Counted from the first letter of the stretch, positions 9,225 through 25,415 are shown. The stretch is 64,000 nt of DNA from Collimonas fungivorans (GCF_001584145.1 NZ_CP013232.1:806001-870000); one strand, 5' to 3'. Notes: generated by a model not told the origin, from the letters alone. Numbers and translations are program-made.

Positions 9225-9263
9225 AAAAATGACACGTAGGGCAACAAAACCATCAAATGCACT

Positions 9264-9333
9264 AAATTGACTCTGTCCCTATTTAATTTTGGTGCAAAAA
9301 TAGGGCCAATTAATTTGACTCTGACCCTATTTA
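9264..9333 (+). repeat. RAYT-associated repeats, right pair
   Basis: AAATTGACTCTGTCCCTATTTA (9264-9285, given in two pieces: AAATTGACTCTG then TCCCTATTTA) and AATTTGACTCTGACCCTATTTA at about 9312-9333 are inverted relative to the left pair. The inner copy is one substitution away from the outer. Together the pairs bound a RAYT unit of about 930 bp inserted between lysR and gltB. Confidence 0.8.
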
Positions 9334-9403
9334 TTGTGATTGAAGTCTGGGAGCGTCTGCACTATTCTTAATATCCTTACTCTCAAAGTGGTGGAGCAAC
9401 GTT

Positions 9404-14091
<4,688 letters not shown>

Positions 14092-14191
14092 TCGACAGAT
14101 TGCGTAACCGTCAGCCAAGTAACGATAAGGATCGCCGCCGGTCTGGAATGCCAGATCGTGGTGGGTCCTGTAGCTAAAATGTGAGTGAAAA

Positions 14192-15655
14192 ATGGGAAAA
14201 GTAACAGGATTTATGGAATTCCAGCGGGTCGGGGAAACGTATGAAGCTCCGGTGGCGCGCAAGAAGCATTACAAGGAATTCATCCTCAGCCTGAGCAACG
14301 ACGAAGCCAAGACCCAAGGCGCGCGCTGCATGGATTGCGGCATTCCGTTCTGTAATAACGGCTGCCCGGTCAACAACATCATCCCCGACTGGAACGACCT
14401 GGTGTATCGCGGCGCGTATCACGAAGCGCTGGAAACCCTGCATTCGACCAACAACTTCCCGGAATTTACCGGCCGCATCTGCCCGGCGCCATGCGAAAGC
14501 GCCTGCACCCTGGGCATCAACAGCGACCCGGTCGGCATCAAGTCGATCGAGCATTTCATTGTCGACAAGGGCTGGGAAAACGGCTGGATCGTGCCGCAGC
14601 CGCCGCTGGTGAAGACCGGCAAGAAAGTCGCGGTGGTCGGTTCCGGTCCTGCCGGCCTGGCGGCGGCGCAGCAGCTGGCGCGCATCGGCCATGACGTCAC
14701 CGTATTTGAAAAGAGCGACCGGGTCGGTGGCCTGCTGCGTTACGGCATCCCCGATTTCAAGATGGAAAAATCCCATATCGACCGCCGCGTCGAGCAGATG
14801 GAAGCCGAAGGCGTGACCTTCCGCACCGGCGTGCTGGTCGGCAAGGATTTTCCGGCCAATGTCAATAACTGGGCCAAGAAGACGGTTTCACCGGAAGAAC
14901 TGAAAGCCGAGTTCGACGCCGTGGTGATTGCCGGCGGCGCCGAGCAGCCGCGCGATTTGCCAGTGCCGGGGCGTGAGCTGAAGGGCGTGCATTTCGCCAT
15001 GGATTTCCTGCCGCAGCAAAACAAGATCAACGCCGGCGACAAGGTCAAGGAGCAGATCCTGGCCGGCGGCAAGCATGTGGTGGTGATCGGCGGCGGCGAT
15101 ACCGGCTCCGACTGCGTCGGCACTTCCAACCGCCAGGGCGCGGTATCGATCCAGCAGTTCGAGCTGATGCCGCAACCGCCGGAACTGGAAAACAAGCCGC
15201 TGGTATGGCCTTACTGGCCGACCAAGCTGCGCACCTCGTCGTCGCACGAAGAAGGCTGCGACCGCGACTGGGCGGTGGCCACCAAGCGGCTGGAAGGCAA
15301 GAACGGCAAGGTCGAGAAACTGATCGCTGCCCGCGTCGAGTGGAAGGACGGCAAGATGCAGGAAGTGCCGGATTCGGAATTCGAAATGAAGGCCGACCTG
15401 GTGTTCCTGGCGATGGGTTTTGTCTCGCCTGTGGCGCAAGTGCTGGAGGCATTCGGCGTCGACAAGGATGCGCGCGGCAACGCCAAGGCCACTACCGATG
15501 GCGACGGCTGCTACAAGACTTCGGCCGACAAGGTGTTCGCCGCCGGTGACATGCGGCGCGGCCAGTCGCTGGTGGTGTGGGCTATCCGCGAAGGCCGCCA
15601 GTGCGCGCGGGCAGTCGATGAATACCTGATGGGAGCATCGGTTTTGCCGCGGTAA
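14192..15655 (+). CDS. gltD: Glutamate synthase small subunit
   Basis: A 487-residue FAD/NADPH subunit that feeds electrons to GltB. The N-terminal ferredoxin-like domain has the two cysteine clusters for 4Fe-4S centres ([18 protein letters not shown] near residue 45 and [12 protein letters not shown] near residue 95). The FAD-binding '[19 protein letters not shown]' starts near 146 and the NADPH-binding '[18 protein letters not shown]' near 295; '[17 protein letters not shown]' is the closing FAD motif. It lies 100 bases after gltB and is followed by a terminator, so gltBD form one operon. Confidence 0.96.
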   Translation: MGKVTGFMEFQRVGETYEAPVARKKHYKEFILSLSNDEAKTQGARCMDCGIPFCNNGCPVNNIIPDWNDLVYRGAYHEALETLHSTNNFPEFTGRICPAPCESACTLGINSDPVGIKSIEHFIVDKGWENGWIVPQPPLVKTGKKVAVVGSGPAGLAAAQQLARIGHDVTVFEKSDRVGGLLRYGIPDFKMEKSHIDRRVEQMEAEGVTFRTGVLVGKDFPANVNNWAKKTVSPEELKAEFDAVVIAGGAEQPRDLPVPGRELKGVHFAMDFLPQQNKINAGDKVKEQILAGGKHVVVIGGGDTGSDCVGTSNRQGAVSIQQFELMPQPPELENKPLVWPYWPTKLRTSSSHEEGCDRDWAVATKRLEGKNGKVEKLIAARVEWKDGKMQEVPDSEFEMKADLVFLAMGFVSPVAQVLEAFGVDKDARGNAKATTDGDGCYKTSADKVFAAGDMRRGQSLVVWAIREGRQCARAVDEYLMGASVLPR

Positions 15656-15685
15656 TACTATTTAGTCTTTTTGCTGTTATTAAAG

Positions 15686-15724
15686 AAAGAGCATGTCAGT
15701 GGCAACACCGGCGTGCTCTTTTTT
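15686..15724 (+). terminator. Rho-independent terminator of gltBD
   Basis: Stem AAAGAGCATG/CGTGCTCTTT (one G-U pair) with a 16-base loop, running straight into a T-run, 30 bases after the gltD stop. Confidence 0.8.
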
Positions 15725-15869
15725 CTGCTGTGCATGTTTTGTTCATGCTTCCAGGCAATAGTCAAACTGTTGTAATACAGGCACATATCAGTCTGTCTAC
15801 TATTGCTGGGCTCTGAACGATTGTCGCATTTGCACTACAATAGCCCCTTTGATTTATTCGGTGGATGGT

Positions 15870-16673
15870 GTGGCAAATATCGTCGAAATTCGTGATCTGC
15901 AGTTTGGCTATGGGGAGAGGTCGATTTTATCGGGTCTCAACATGGACTTCGCACGCGGCAAGGTGATCGCCGTCATGGGCGGCTCCGGCTCCGGCAAGAC
16001 CACCATATTGCGGCTGATCGGCGGCCAGCTGAAGCCGCAGGCCGGCAGCGTCAAGGTTGACGGCGAAACGGTGCACACCCTCTCGACCTCGGGCTTGTAT
16101 GCCTTGCGGCGCAAAATGGGCATGCTGTTCCAGAGCGGCGCCTTGTTTACCGACCTGACTGCATTTGAAAACGTCGCCTTCCCGCTGCGCGAACACACCA
16201 ACCTGTCGCCGGAACTGCTGAACAACCTGGTGCTGCTGAAGTTGAATGCGGTCGGCCTGCGCAACGCCGCGCAGCTGAAACCGTCCGAGATTTCCGGCGG
16301 CATGGCGCGGCGCGTGGCGCTGGCGCGCGCGATCGCGCTGGATCCGTCGCTGATCATGTATGACGAACCGTTCGCCGGGCTGGACCCGATTTCGATGGGC
16401 GTGACCGCCAACCTGATCCGCAAGCTCAACGATGCGCTGGGTTCGACCAGCATCCTGGTGTCGCATGACGTCAATGAGTCGTTCAGCATTGCCGACTATG
16501 TGTATTTCCTGTCGCAAGGGCAGATCGTGGCGCAAGGCACGCCGGCAGAGATGCAGGCGTCGACCCATCCGTACGTGAAGCAATTCGTCAACGCCGAGCC
16601 TGACGGTCCGGTGCCGTTCCACTATCCCGGCAAGTCGCTGGCCGAGGACCTGGGTCTGAAGGGGCGCGGCTGA
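15870..16673 (+). CDS. mlaF: Phospholipid-transport ABC ATPase MlaF
   Basis: The 267-residue ATPase of the MlaFEDB complex, which moves phospholipids between the outer and inner membranes and keeps outer-leaflet asymmetry. Walker A 'GGSGSGKTT', the signature 'SGGMARR' and Walker B 'LIMYDEPFAG' are intact. GTG at 15870 (giving MANIVEIRDLQFGYG) fits the family start; GTG 15861 and TTG 15849 are upstream alternatives in frame and no ribosome site clearly decides. Its TGA overlaps the mlaE ATG by one base. Confidence 0.93.
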   Translation: MANIVEIRDLQFGYGERSILSGLNMDFARGKVIAVMGGSGSGKTTILRLIGGQLKPQAGSVKVDGETVHTLSTSGLYALRRKMGMLFQSGALFTDLTAFENVAFPLREHTNLSPELLNNLVLLKLNAVGLRNAAQLKPSEISGGMARRVALARAIALDPSLIMYDEPFAGLDPISMGVTANLIRKLNDALGSTSILVSHDVNESFSIADYVYFLSQGQIVAQGTPAEMQASTHPYVKQFVNAEPDGPVPFHYPGKSLAEDLGLKGRG

Positions 16674-17473
16674 TGCTGAACGCTGTAACCAAGTTTGTAA
16701 GCAATTGTCTTGCCGCGGTGGGACGCACCGTACGCGAATCGATTGCCGGCCTGGGCCTGGCCGCGCGCATGTTCTTTGCGATCCTGCGCGCCTCGCTCGG
16801 CCTCTGGCGGCGTCCGCGGCTGATTACCGACCAGATCCATTTCATCGGCAACTATTCGCTGGTCATCATTGGCGTCTCGGGCCTGTTTGTCGGTTTTGTG
16901 CTGGGTTTGCAGGGCTATTACACGCTCAACAAATATGGTTCCGAGCAGGCGCTGGGCTTGCTGGTGGCGCTGTCGCTGGTGCGTGAACTGGGGCCGGTGG
17001 TGACGGCGCTGCTGTTCGCCGGCCGCGCCGGTACTTCCCTGACGGCGGAAATCGGGCTGATGAAAGCCGGCGAACAATTGTCGGCGATGGAAATGATGGC
17101 GGTCGATCCCATGCAACGGGTAGTAGCGCCGCGTTTCTGGGCCGGCGTGGTGGCGATGCCGATGCTGGCAGCCTTGTTCAGCGCCCTCGGTATTTTTGGC
17201 GGCTACCTGGTCGGCGTCAAGCTGATCGGCGTCGACGACGGCGCGTTTTGGTCGCAGATGCAAGGCGGTATAGATATCTGGCAAGATATCGCTAACGGTG
17301 TCCTGAAAAGCATCGTATTTGGCGTCGCCGCGACGTTTGTTGCGGTATGGCAGGGTTATGAGGCGAAACCGACGCCGGAAGGCGTTTCCAGGGCTACCAC
17401 GCGCACCGTGGTGATCTCGTCGCTGGCGGTATTGGCGCTGGACTTCCTGCTGACCGCTTTGATGTTTAACTGA
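16673..17473 (+). CDS. mlaE: Phospholipid-transport permease MlaE
   Basis: A 266-residue inner-membrane permease of the MlaE family with about five membrane segments and the conserved 'LVRELGPVVTALLFAGRAGTSLTAEIGLMKAGEQLSAMEMM' loop (about residues 103-145) that contacts the ATPase. N-terminal 'QIHFIGNYSLVIIGVSGLFVGFVLGLQGY' is the amphipathic helix plus TM1. Start is coupled to mlaF by the TGATG overlap. Confidence 0.95.
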   Translation: MLNAVTKFVSNCLAAVGRTVRESIAGLGLAARMFFAILRASLGLWRRPRLITDQIHFIGNYSLVIIGVSGLFVGFVLGLQGYYTLNKYGSEQALGLLVALSLVRELGPVVTALLFAGRAGTSLTAEIGLMKAGEQLSAMEMMAVDPMQRVVAPRFWAGVVAMPMLAALFSALGIFGGYLVGVKLIGVDDGAFWSQMQGGIDIWQDIANGVLKSIVFGVAATFVAVWQGYEAKPTPEGVSRATTRTVVISSLAVLALDFLLTALMFN

Positions 17474-17496
17474 TTTTTGCGCGACTCGGGCGCTTA

Positions 17497-17535
17497 TTGG
17501 GCACTTGTTGGGCACTTGTTGGGCACTTGTTGGGT
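17497..17535 (+). repeat. 11-bp tandem repeat between mlaE and mlaD
   Basis: Three perfect copies of TTGGGCACTTG (17497-17529) plus a degenerate fourth (TTGGGTGCTC) in the 163-base space between two genes of one operon. Copy-number change here would alter mlaE-mlaD spacing. Confidence 0.85.
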
Positions 17536-17636
17536 GCTCAAGCAGCCGGGGTCAAGCCGTAGCAGCGCGTTTTACTTCTCGTTACTATTTTCTCCTCGGG
17601 AATTTGTTCGCGGTGGTATTTTTAAGGTGATGAATC

Positions 17637-18110
17637 ATGCAACAGAAAACTGTAGACGTATGGGTAGGCATATTTGTGCTGATCGGCGTGCTGGCCTTGG
17701 GCTTCCTGGCGCTGAGAGCGGGCAACCTGAGCAGCGCGACTTTCAACAAGACCTATCCGGTAATTACCAAGTTCGACAATATCGGCGGCTTGAAAGTACG
17801 GGCATCGGTCAGGAGCGCCGGAGTGGTGGTGGGGCGTGTTGCTTCGATCAATTTCGACGACAAGAACTTCCAGGCGATAGTTACCTTGAACATGGACCAG
17901 CGTTACCAGTTCCCGGAAGACAGTTCGGCTAAGATACTCACTTCAGGTTTGCTGGGCGAGCAATACATCGGTATCGAAGCGGGCGGCGCGACCAAGAACC
18001 TGGTTGCCGGCGACCGTATTAAATTAACGCAATCCGCGATTGTGCTGGAGAACCTGATCAGTCAGTTCCTGTACAGTAAAGCTGCGGATGTAAAGGACAC
18101 AGAACAATGA
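17637..18110 (+). CDS. mlaD: MCE-domain substrate-binding protein MlaD
   Basis: A 157-residue protein: one N-terminal membrane helix (about residues 7-27, 'VWVGIFVLIGVLALGFLALRAG') and a single periplasmic MCE domain ('YPVITKFDNIGGLKVRASVRSAGVVVGRVASI'). It forms the hexameric lipid channel above MlaE. Unlike the tight spacing elsewhere in the cluster, it is separated from mlaE by 163 bases holding a tandem repeat. Its end overlaps mlaA by 4 bases (ATGA). Confidence 0.95.
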   Translation: MQQKTVDVWVGIFVLIGVLALGFLALRAGNLSSATFNKTYPVITKFDNIGGLKVRASVRSAGVVVGRVASINFDDKNFQAIVTLNMDQRYQFPEDSSAKILTSGLLGEQYIGIEAGGATKNLVAGDRIKLTQSAIVLENLISQFLYSKAADVKDTEQ

Positions 18111-18841
18111 AAACCCTGATTCACCTTCGCCTGAGCTCGCTGGCCCTGGTTGCCGCGCTGGCCGGCTGCGCCACCACCAGCAATCCGCAAGACCCGCTGG
18201 AAGGGTTCAACCGCGCCATGTTCAGCTTCAACGACACGCTCGACAAGGTCGCGCTGAAGCCGGTCGCCACCGCTTACCGCAACTGGCTGCCAAGTTTTGT
18301 CCAGACCGGCGTCAACAACTTCTTCGGCAACCTGGGCGACGTCTGGAGCTCGGTCAACGGTTTCCTGCAAGGCAATGTTGCAGACGGTACTTCGGATGTG
18401 ATGCGGGTTGCGGTCAACTCCACGCTCGGCCTGGGCGGGTTGCTGGATATCGGCTCGGAAGCCGGTTTGCAGAAACATAACAAGGATTTCGGCCAGACCC
18501 TGGGCAAGTGGGGCGTAGGCTCCGGTCCTTACCTGGTGCTGCCGCTGTTCGGGCCGTCGAATATCCGCGACACGGCGGCATTGCCGGTGGACATGTACGG
18601 CGATATCTGGTCCTACAAATACCCGGTGCGCTGGCGCAATACCGGCTCGGTGGTGCGCCTGATCGACAAGCGCGCCAACCTGCTGGATGCAGGCGGCCTG
18701 CTGGACGATGCCGCCCTCGACAAGTATGAATTCGTGCGCGACGCCTACACCCAGCGCCGCCAGAGCCAGATCAGCGGCAATAACGACGATAGCGACGACA
18801 AGGCGGACAAACCTGTCAACAGCAAGCCCGCCGAGCAGTGA
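18107..18841 (+). CDS. mlaA: Outer-membrane lipoprotein MlaA (VacJ)
   Basis: A 244-residue lipoprotein with a lipobox ending in Cys21 ('LAALAGC'). The body has the VacJ signature 'DPLEGFNRAMFSFNDTLDKVALKPVATAY' and 'GPYLVLPLFGPSNIRDTAALPVDMYGD'. It takes mislocalised phospholipids from the outer leaflet and hands them to MlaC. Placing mlaA inside the mla operon is usual in Betaproteobacteria, unlike in E. coli. The tail is Asp/Lys/Ser-rich and disordered. Confidence 0.95.
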   Translation: MKTLIHLRLSSLALVAALAGCATTSNPQDPLEGFNRAMFSFNDTLDKVALKPVATAYRNWLPSFVQTGVNNFFGNLGDVWSSVNGFLQGNVADGTSDVMRVAVNSTLGLGGLLDIGSEAGLQKHNKDFGQTLGKWGVGSGPYLVLPLFGPSNIRDTAALPVDMYGDIWSYKYPVRWRNTGSVVRLIDKRANLLDAGGLLDDAALDKYEFVRDAYTQRRQSQISGNNDDSDDKADKPVNSKPAEQ

Positions 18842-18946
18842 TTATCGGCGCCGGCCGGAACCGGCGCTTGAAATTGCCGTCTTAGGACGCATATACCCCG
18901 CGTCTGAGACGTCTTCTAACAACCATTAAGATTGTTAAAAAAACAT

Positions 18947-19579
18947 ATGAAAATCCTGAAAAAATTCCTGACGCTGTCGCTGACTGTCGGCAGCCTGTTG
19001 TTCACAGCGGCAGCTCAGGCGCAAGAAGCGCCTGACGCGCTGATCAAGCGCATCAGCCAGGACGTGCTGGATACCGCCAAATCGGATAAAAACATCCAGG
19101 GCGGCAACCAGCAGCGCATCCTGGCGCTGGTTGAAGAAAAGATCATCCCGTATGTCGACTTCGAGCGCATGACCAGCATGGCCATGGGCCCTAAGTGGCG
19201 TGACGCAACTGATGATCAAAAGAAACAGTTGATCACCCAGTTCCGCAGCCTGCTGGTCTATACCTATTCCGGCGCGCTGTCGCAAGTGCGCGACCAGCAA
19301 ATCGATTTCAAGCCGCTGCGCGCCGATCCGGCCGATACCGACGTGATCGTTCGCTCGCAGGTGATCCAGCCGCGCGGCGAGCCTATCCAGCTCAATTACC
19401 GCGTGGAAAAAGCAGGCGCGAGCTGGAAGATCTATGATGTCAACGTACTGGGCGCCTGGCTCGTTGATTCATACAAGGGCACCTTCACTTCCGAAATCAA
19501 CCGTTCCGGCATCGACGGCCTGATCAAGGTGTTGTCGGACAAGAACAAGGAACGCGCTGCCCGCGGCCTTAAGAAATAA
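18947..19579 (+). CDS. mlaC: Periplasmic phospholipid-binding protein MlaC
   Basis: A 210-residue protein with a cleaved signal peptide (about 1-24, ending TAAAQA) and the MlaC/Ttg2D fold ('YVDFERMTSMAMGPKWRDATDDQKKQLITQFRSLL', 'SWKIYDVNVLGAWLVDSYKGTF'). It carries phospholipid between MlaA and MlaFEDB. ATG 18947 is preferred to TTG 18932 because it opens directly into the signal peptide. Confidence 0.94.
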   Translation: MKILKKFLTLSLTVGSLLFTAAAQAQEAPDALIKRISQDVLDTAKSDKNIQGGNQQRILALVEEKIIPYVDFERMTSMAMGPKWRDATDDQKKQLITQFRSLLVYTYSGALSQVRDQQIDFKPLRADPADTDVIVRSQVIQPRGEPIQLNYRVEKAGASWKIYDVNVLGAWLVDSYKGTFTSEINRSGIDGLIKVLSDKNKERAARGLKK

Positions 19580-19600
19580 TCAGTTGATTGACTAACTAAC

Positions 19601-19894
19601 ATGTTCAGACCATCTCATTCGCTTACTGTCGGCAACGCCAAAGTCACTCTGGAAGAGGGCTTGCGCGCGATCGCCGGGGGCGAGACCGAGATTGACCTGG
19701 GCGATGTGGTGGCGGTCGATTCGGCCGCCGTCGCCACCTTGCTGGCTTGGCAATGTGCAGCCCTGAACCAGGGGCTGAACCTGCATTTCTCCAGTTTGCC
19801 CGCCAACCTGGAAAGCCTGATCGATTTGTACGGCGTGACAGAGTTGCTGGCGCCTGCCGGCGTCACTGTTGCCGCCAGTACATTGCATCATTGA
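19601..19894 (+). CDS. mlaB: STAS-domain protein MlaB
   Basis: A 97-residue STAS domain that binds and stabilises the MlaF ATPase dimer. The STAS signature 'EIDLGDVVAVDSAAVATLLAW' (about residues 26-46) includes the conserved Asp-Ser. It lies 21 bases after mlaC, which completes the set F-E-D-A-C-B. Confidence 0.9.
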   Translation: MFRPSHSLTVGNAKVTLEEGLRAIAGGETEIDLGDVVAVDSAAVATLLAWQCAALNQGLNLHFSSLPANLESLIDLYGVTELLAPAGVTVAASTLHH

Positions 19895-20058
19895 GCCCTA
19901 CCTTCCCCTTTCCTCGTAGCATCCCGGGTTTGTCGCTGTCGCCCGGCCCTCGCAGCAAAAATCCAATATAATCAAGGGTTCCGCCACCGGCCAGCATGGC
20001 TTGACAGATCGGCAGCATTGCCGCGGCGTTCCAATTAAAGAATATTTAGCAAGGCACT

Positions 20059-21012
20059 ATGGCGGCCATCCAAATCACCAATGTCAAGAAGCGTTACCAG
20101 TCCTTGCAGGCGCTGGGCGGCGTTTCCCTGACCATCGAAGAAGGCGAGTTCTTCGGTTTGCTGGGCCCTAACGGCGCCGGCAAGACCACCTTGATTTCGA
20201 TCATCGCCGGTCTTAACCACCCGGATTCTGGCAACGTCACGATCCACGGCCACGATGTCGTCAGCGACTACCGTGCCGCGCGCCGCAATCTCGGCGTGGT
20301 GCCGCAAGAACTGGTGTTCGATCCGTTTTTCACGGTGCGCGAAACCTTGCGCATCCAATCCGGTTATTACGGCCTGAAGAACAACGACAAGTGGATCGAC
20401 GAGGTGATGGAAAACCTCGACCTGACCAACAAGGCCGACACCAACATGCGCGCGCTGTCGGGCGGCATGAAGCGGCGCGTGCTGGTGGCGCAGGCGCTGG
20501 TGCACAAGCCGCCGGTGATCGTGCTGGACGAGCCGACCGCCGGCGTCGACGTTGAATTGCGGCAAACCTTGTGGCGTTTCATTTCACGCCTCAACCGCGA
20601 AGGCCACACCGTGGTCCTGACCACGCACTACCTGGAAGAAGCGCAAGAGCAGTGCACCCGCATCGCCATGCTCAAGCTGGGGCAGGTGGTGGCGCTCGAT
20701 TCCACCTCGGCGCTGATCAAGCGCATCGCCGGTTCGCAATTGCTGGTCAACCTGTCCAGCGGCAGCTTGCCGGCGGCGCTGCAGCCTTTGGTGCTGCACG
20801 CCGACGGCAGCAAATTTGCGCTGCGGGTCAATGAATATGCCGATGTCGAACCGATCCTCGGCGCCTTGCGCCATGCCGGCGCGGTGATCGAGGACATGCA
20901 GCTGCAGCAGGCCGACCTGGAAGACGTGTTCCTGCAGATCATGGACAGCAAGGTCAGCGCTAGCGGCTTTAATGTCTTTGCCGACGAATACAGCGCAGGC
21001 GGTGTCAAATGA
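20059..21012 (+). CDS. ABC-2 type exporter, ATP-binding subunit
   Basis: A 317-residue ATPase with Walker A 'GPNGAGKTT', signature 'LSGGMKRR' and Walker B 'VIVLDEPTAG', plus a C-terminal region of about 90 residues typical of DrrA/YadG-like ATPases. It pairs with the permease that begins 4 bases before its end. E. coli YadG/YadH is the nearest analogue I can name; the exported substrate is unknown. Position between mla and bolA-murA suggests an envelope role (inference). Confidence 0.92.
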   Translation: MAAIQITNVKKRYQSLQALGGVSLTIEEGEFFGLLGPNGAGKTTLISIIAGLNHPDSGNVTIHGHDVVSDYRAARRNLGVVPQELVFDPFFTVRETLRIQSGYYGLKNNDKWIDEVMENLDLTNKADTNMRALSGGMKRRVLVAQALVHKPPVIVLDEPTAGVDVELRQTLWRFISRLNREGHTVVLTTHYLEEAQEQCTRIAMLKLGQVVALDSTSALIKRIAGSQLLVNLSSGSLPAALQPLVLHADGSKFALRVNEYADVEPILGALRHAGAVIEDMQLQQADLEDVFLQIMDSKVSASGFNVFADEYSAGGVK

Positions 21013-21767
21013 TGATCGGTTTCCAGACCCTGTTCTACAAAGAGGTGCTGCGCTTCTGGAAAGTGGCGACGCAAACCATTGGCGCGCCGATCCTGACGGC
21101 GATGCTGTACCTGCTGATTTTCGGCCATACCCTGAAAGACCACATCGAGGTTTATCCAGGCGTGCAGTACACCGCGTTCCTGATTCCCGGCCTGGTGATG
21201 ATGAGCGTGTTGCAAAATGCCTTCGCCAATACTTCGTCGTCGTTGACACAGTCGAAAATGACCGGCAATCTGGTGTTTGTCCTGCTGACGCCGCTGTCGC
21301 ACTGGGAGCTGTATGGCGCTTATGTGCTGGCCTCGGTGGTGCGCGGCGTGGCGGTCGGCCTGGGTGTATTTGTCATTACCGCCTGGTTCGGCAACCTGTC
21401 TTTCGTGGCGCCGTGGTGGATCGTGATTTTTGCCTTCCTGGGAGCGGCGCTGCTGGGCACCATGGGCCTGATTGCCGGCGTGTGGGCCGACAAGTTCGAC
21501 CAGCTGGCGGTGTTCCAGAATTTCCTGATCATGCCGGCGACCTTTCTTGCCGGCGTGTTTTATTCGATCAAATCGTTGCCGCCGTTTTGGCAGGCCGTAT
21601 CGCATTTGAATCCGTTCTTTTATATGATAGATGGATTCCGCTACGGCTTTTTCGGGCAGTCAGACATCAACCCTCTGATCAGCCTGCTGATCATTTGCAT
21701 ATTCCTGGCGTTGTTGTCGGCGGTAGCGGTGCAGATGCTCAAGCGCGGCTATAAGCTAAGACACTGA
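21009..21767 (+). CDS. ABC-2 type exporter, permease subunit
   Basis: A 252-residue integral membrane protein with six hydrophobic segments and the ABC-2 motif region 'LIIPATFLAGVFYSIKSLPPFWQAVSHLNPFFYMIDGFRYGFFG'-like segment near residues 170-215. ATGA overlap with the ATPase gene shows translational coupling. YadH-like. Confidence 0.92.
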   Translation: MMIGFQTLFYKEVLRFWKVATQTIGAPILTAMLYLLIFGHTLKDHIEVYPGVQYTAFLIPGLVMMSVLQNAFANTSSSLTQSKMTGNLVFVLLTPLSHWELYGAYVLASVVRGVAVGLGVFVITAWFGNLSFVAPWWIVIFAFLGAALLGTMGLIAGVWADKFDQLAVFQNFLIMPATFLAGVFYSIKSLPPFWQAVSHLNPFFYMIDGFRYGFFGQSDINPLISLLIICIFLALLSAVAVQMLKRGYKLRH

Positions 21768-21800
21768 GCGCGTCACCAAGAAAACAATTGAGAAAATATT

Positions 21801-22043
21801 ATGTTCCCTACACCCGATCTCGTTAAAAGTTACATCGCCGCCGGCCTCGATTGTTCGCACCTGGATGTCGAGGGCGACGGCCAGCATTTCAAGGCGGTGA
21901 TCGTGTCGACCGCCTTTGCCGGCAAGCGTCCGATACAGCGCCATCAGATCGTCTATGCGGCGCTGGGCGACCGCATGCGCGAAGAAATTCACGCCTTGTC
22001 GATGAAGACGCTGACACCGGAAGAATTTCGGGACAATAACTAA
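21801..22043 (+). CDS. BolA/IbaG-family protein
   Basis: An 80-residue BolA fold protein ('DCSHLDVEGDGQHFKAVIVSTAFAGKRPIQRHQIVYAALGDRM') with the conserved His in 'QRHQIVY' used with monothiol glutaredoxin to hold 2Fe-2S. Location directly before murA matches E. coli ibaG (yrbA). Confidence 0.92.
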   Translation: MFPTPDLVKSYIAAGLDCSHLDVEGDGQHFKAVIVSTAFAGKRPIQRHQIVYAALGDRMREEIHALSMKTLTPEEFRDNN

Positions 22044-22047
22044 GAAG

Positions 22048-22111
22048 TAGGGTGGGCAAGTTTTTTTGCCCACGAAAATTCTACCGCGTGGGCACGGGTG
22101 CCCACCCTACA
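22048..22111. repeat. Palindromic repeat GTAGGGTGGGCA...TGCCCACCCTAC
   Basis: Perfect 12-bp terminal inverted repeat (22048-22059 and 22100-22111) with an inner second pair (GGGCAA/TTGCCC and GTGGGCAC/GTGCCCAC), filling the bolA-murA gap. The inner TTTTTTTGCCC part could act as a terminator on the minus strand. The form is that of a REP/MITE-like repeat; a related GGGTGGGC palindrome occurs at 57982-58014. Confidence 0.75.
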
Positions 22112-22126
22112 AGAAGCAACGACTAA

Positions 22127-24039
<1,913 letters not shown>

Positions 24040-24061
24040 GACGCAGCAAACTGGAAGCAAC

Positions 24062-25384
24062 ATGATAGCAATCAGAAAACTCGATGCAGGACTGCCGGAT
24101 TTCCAGGCGCACCTGACTGCGCTGCTGGCTTTCGAGGCCAGCGAAGACGAAGCCATCGACCAGGCCGCGGCGCGCATCCTGGCTGACGTCAAGGCGCGCG
24201 GCGACGCCGCCGTGCTGGAGTACACCAATCGTTTCGACCGCCTCGGCGCAAACAGCGTCAGCCTGCTGGAAATCGGCCAGCAGGAATTGCAGGTCGCGCT
24301 GGCCGAGCTGTCTCCTGAACGCCGCAGCGCCTTGCAGACTGCGGCCGACCGCGTGCGCAGCTACCACCAGCGCCAGAAAATCGAATGTGGTTCGGACGGC
24401 TTCAGTTACACCGAAGCCGACGGCACCGTGCTGGGGCAGAAAGTCACGCCGCTGGACCGCGTTGGCATCTATGTCCCCGGCGGCAAGGCGGCTTATCCTT
24501 CGTCGGTGCTGATGAATGCGATCCCGGCCAAGGTTGCCGGCGTGCAGGAAATCATCATGGTGGTGCCGACTCCGGACGGCGTCAAGAATCCGCTGGTGCT
24601 GGCCGCCGCGGCTATCGCCGGCGTCGACCGCGTGTTCACCATCGGCGGCGCGCAAGCGGTGGCGGCGCTGGCCTACGGCACTGCCACCATTCCCCAGGTC
24701 GACAAGATTGTCGGCCCCGGCAATGCCTATGTTGCGGCTGCCAAACGGCGCGTGTTCGGCACGGTCGGCATCGACATGATCGCCGGCCCATCGGAAATCC
24801 TGGTGTTATGCGACGGCACCACCGATCCCGACTGGATTGCGATGGACCTGTTTTCGCAAGCCGAGCATGATGAACTGGCGCAGTCCATCCTGCTGTGTCC
24901 GGATGCGGCTTATATCGCCGCCGTCGAAGCCAGCATCAACCGGCAGTTGCCGCTGATGCCGCGCCAGGAAGTGATACGCACCTCGCTGGTCAACCGCGGC
25001 GCGCTGGTGAAAGTGCGCGACATGGAACATGCCTGCGAGATCGCCAACCACATCGCGGCCGAGCATCTGGAAATTTCCGCCGAAAATCCGCAGCGCTGGG
25101 CTGACCGCATCCGCCATGCCGGCGCCATGTTCCTGGGCCGTTTTTCGTCTGAAGCCCTGGGCGATTATTGCGCCGGCCCGAACCACGTGCTGCCGACTTC
25201 GCGCACCGCGCGTTTTTCGTCGCCGCTCGGCGTCTACGATTTCCAGAAACGTTCCAGCATCATCAACATCAGCGAGGCCGGCGCCCAGACCCTGGGCCAG
25301 GTCGCGGCCGAACTGGCTTACGGCGAAGGTTTGCAAGCGCATGCCCGGTCCGCCGAATACCGTTTGAAAGACAAGCCGCAATGA
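24062..25384 (+). CDS. hisD: Histidinol dehydrogenase
   Basis: A 440-residue zinc enzyme for the last two oxidation steps, L-histidinol to L-histidine. Signature '[39 protein letters not shown]' and metal ligands in '[13 protein letters not shown]' and 'GPNHVLPT' are intact. ATG 24062 follows a GGAAGCAAC stretch and fits the family better than the in-frame start at 24017 that overlaps hisG. Confidence 0.96.
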   Translation: MIAIRKLDAGLPDFQAHLTALLAFEASEDEAIDQAAARILADVKARGDAAVLEYTNRFDRLGANSVSLLEIGQQELQVALAELSPERRSALQTAADRVRSYHQRQKIECGSDGFSYTEADGTVLGQKVTPLDRVGIYVPGGKAAYPSSVLMNAIPAKVAGVQEIIMVVPTPDGVKNPLVLAAAAIAGVDRVFTIGGAQAVAALAYGTATIPQVDKIVGPGNAYVAAAKRRVFGTVGIDMIAGPSEILVLCDGTTDPDWIAMDLFSQAEHDELAQSILLCPDAAYIAAVEASINRQLPLMPRQEVIRTSLVNRGALVKVRDMEHACEIANHIAAEHLEISAENPQRWADRIRHAGAMFLGRFSSEALGDYCAGPNHVLPTSRTARFSSPLGVYDFQKRSSIINISEAGAQTLGQVAAELAYGEGLQAHARSAEYRLKDKPQ

Positions 25385-25415
25385 CAGCCTGTAATGGCAA
25401 CGGCGCGTGCCAGCA

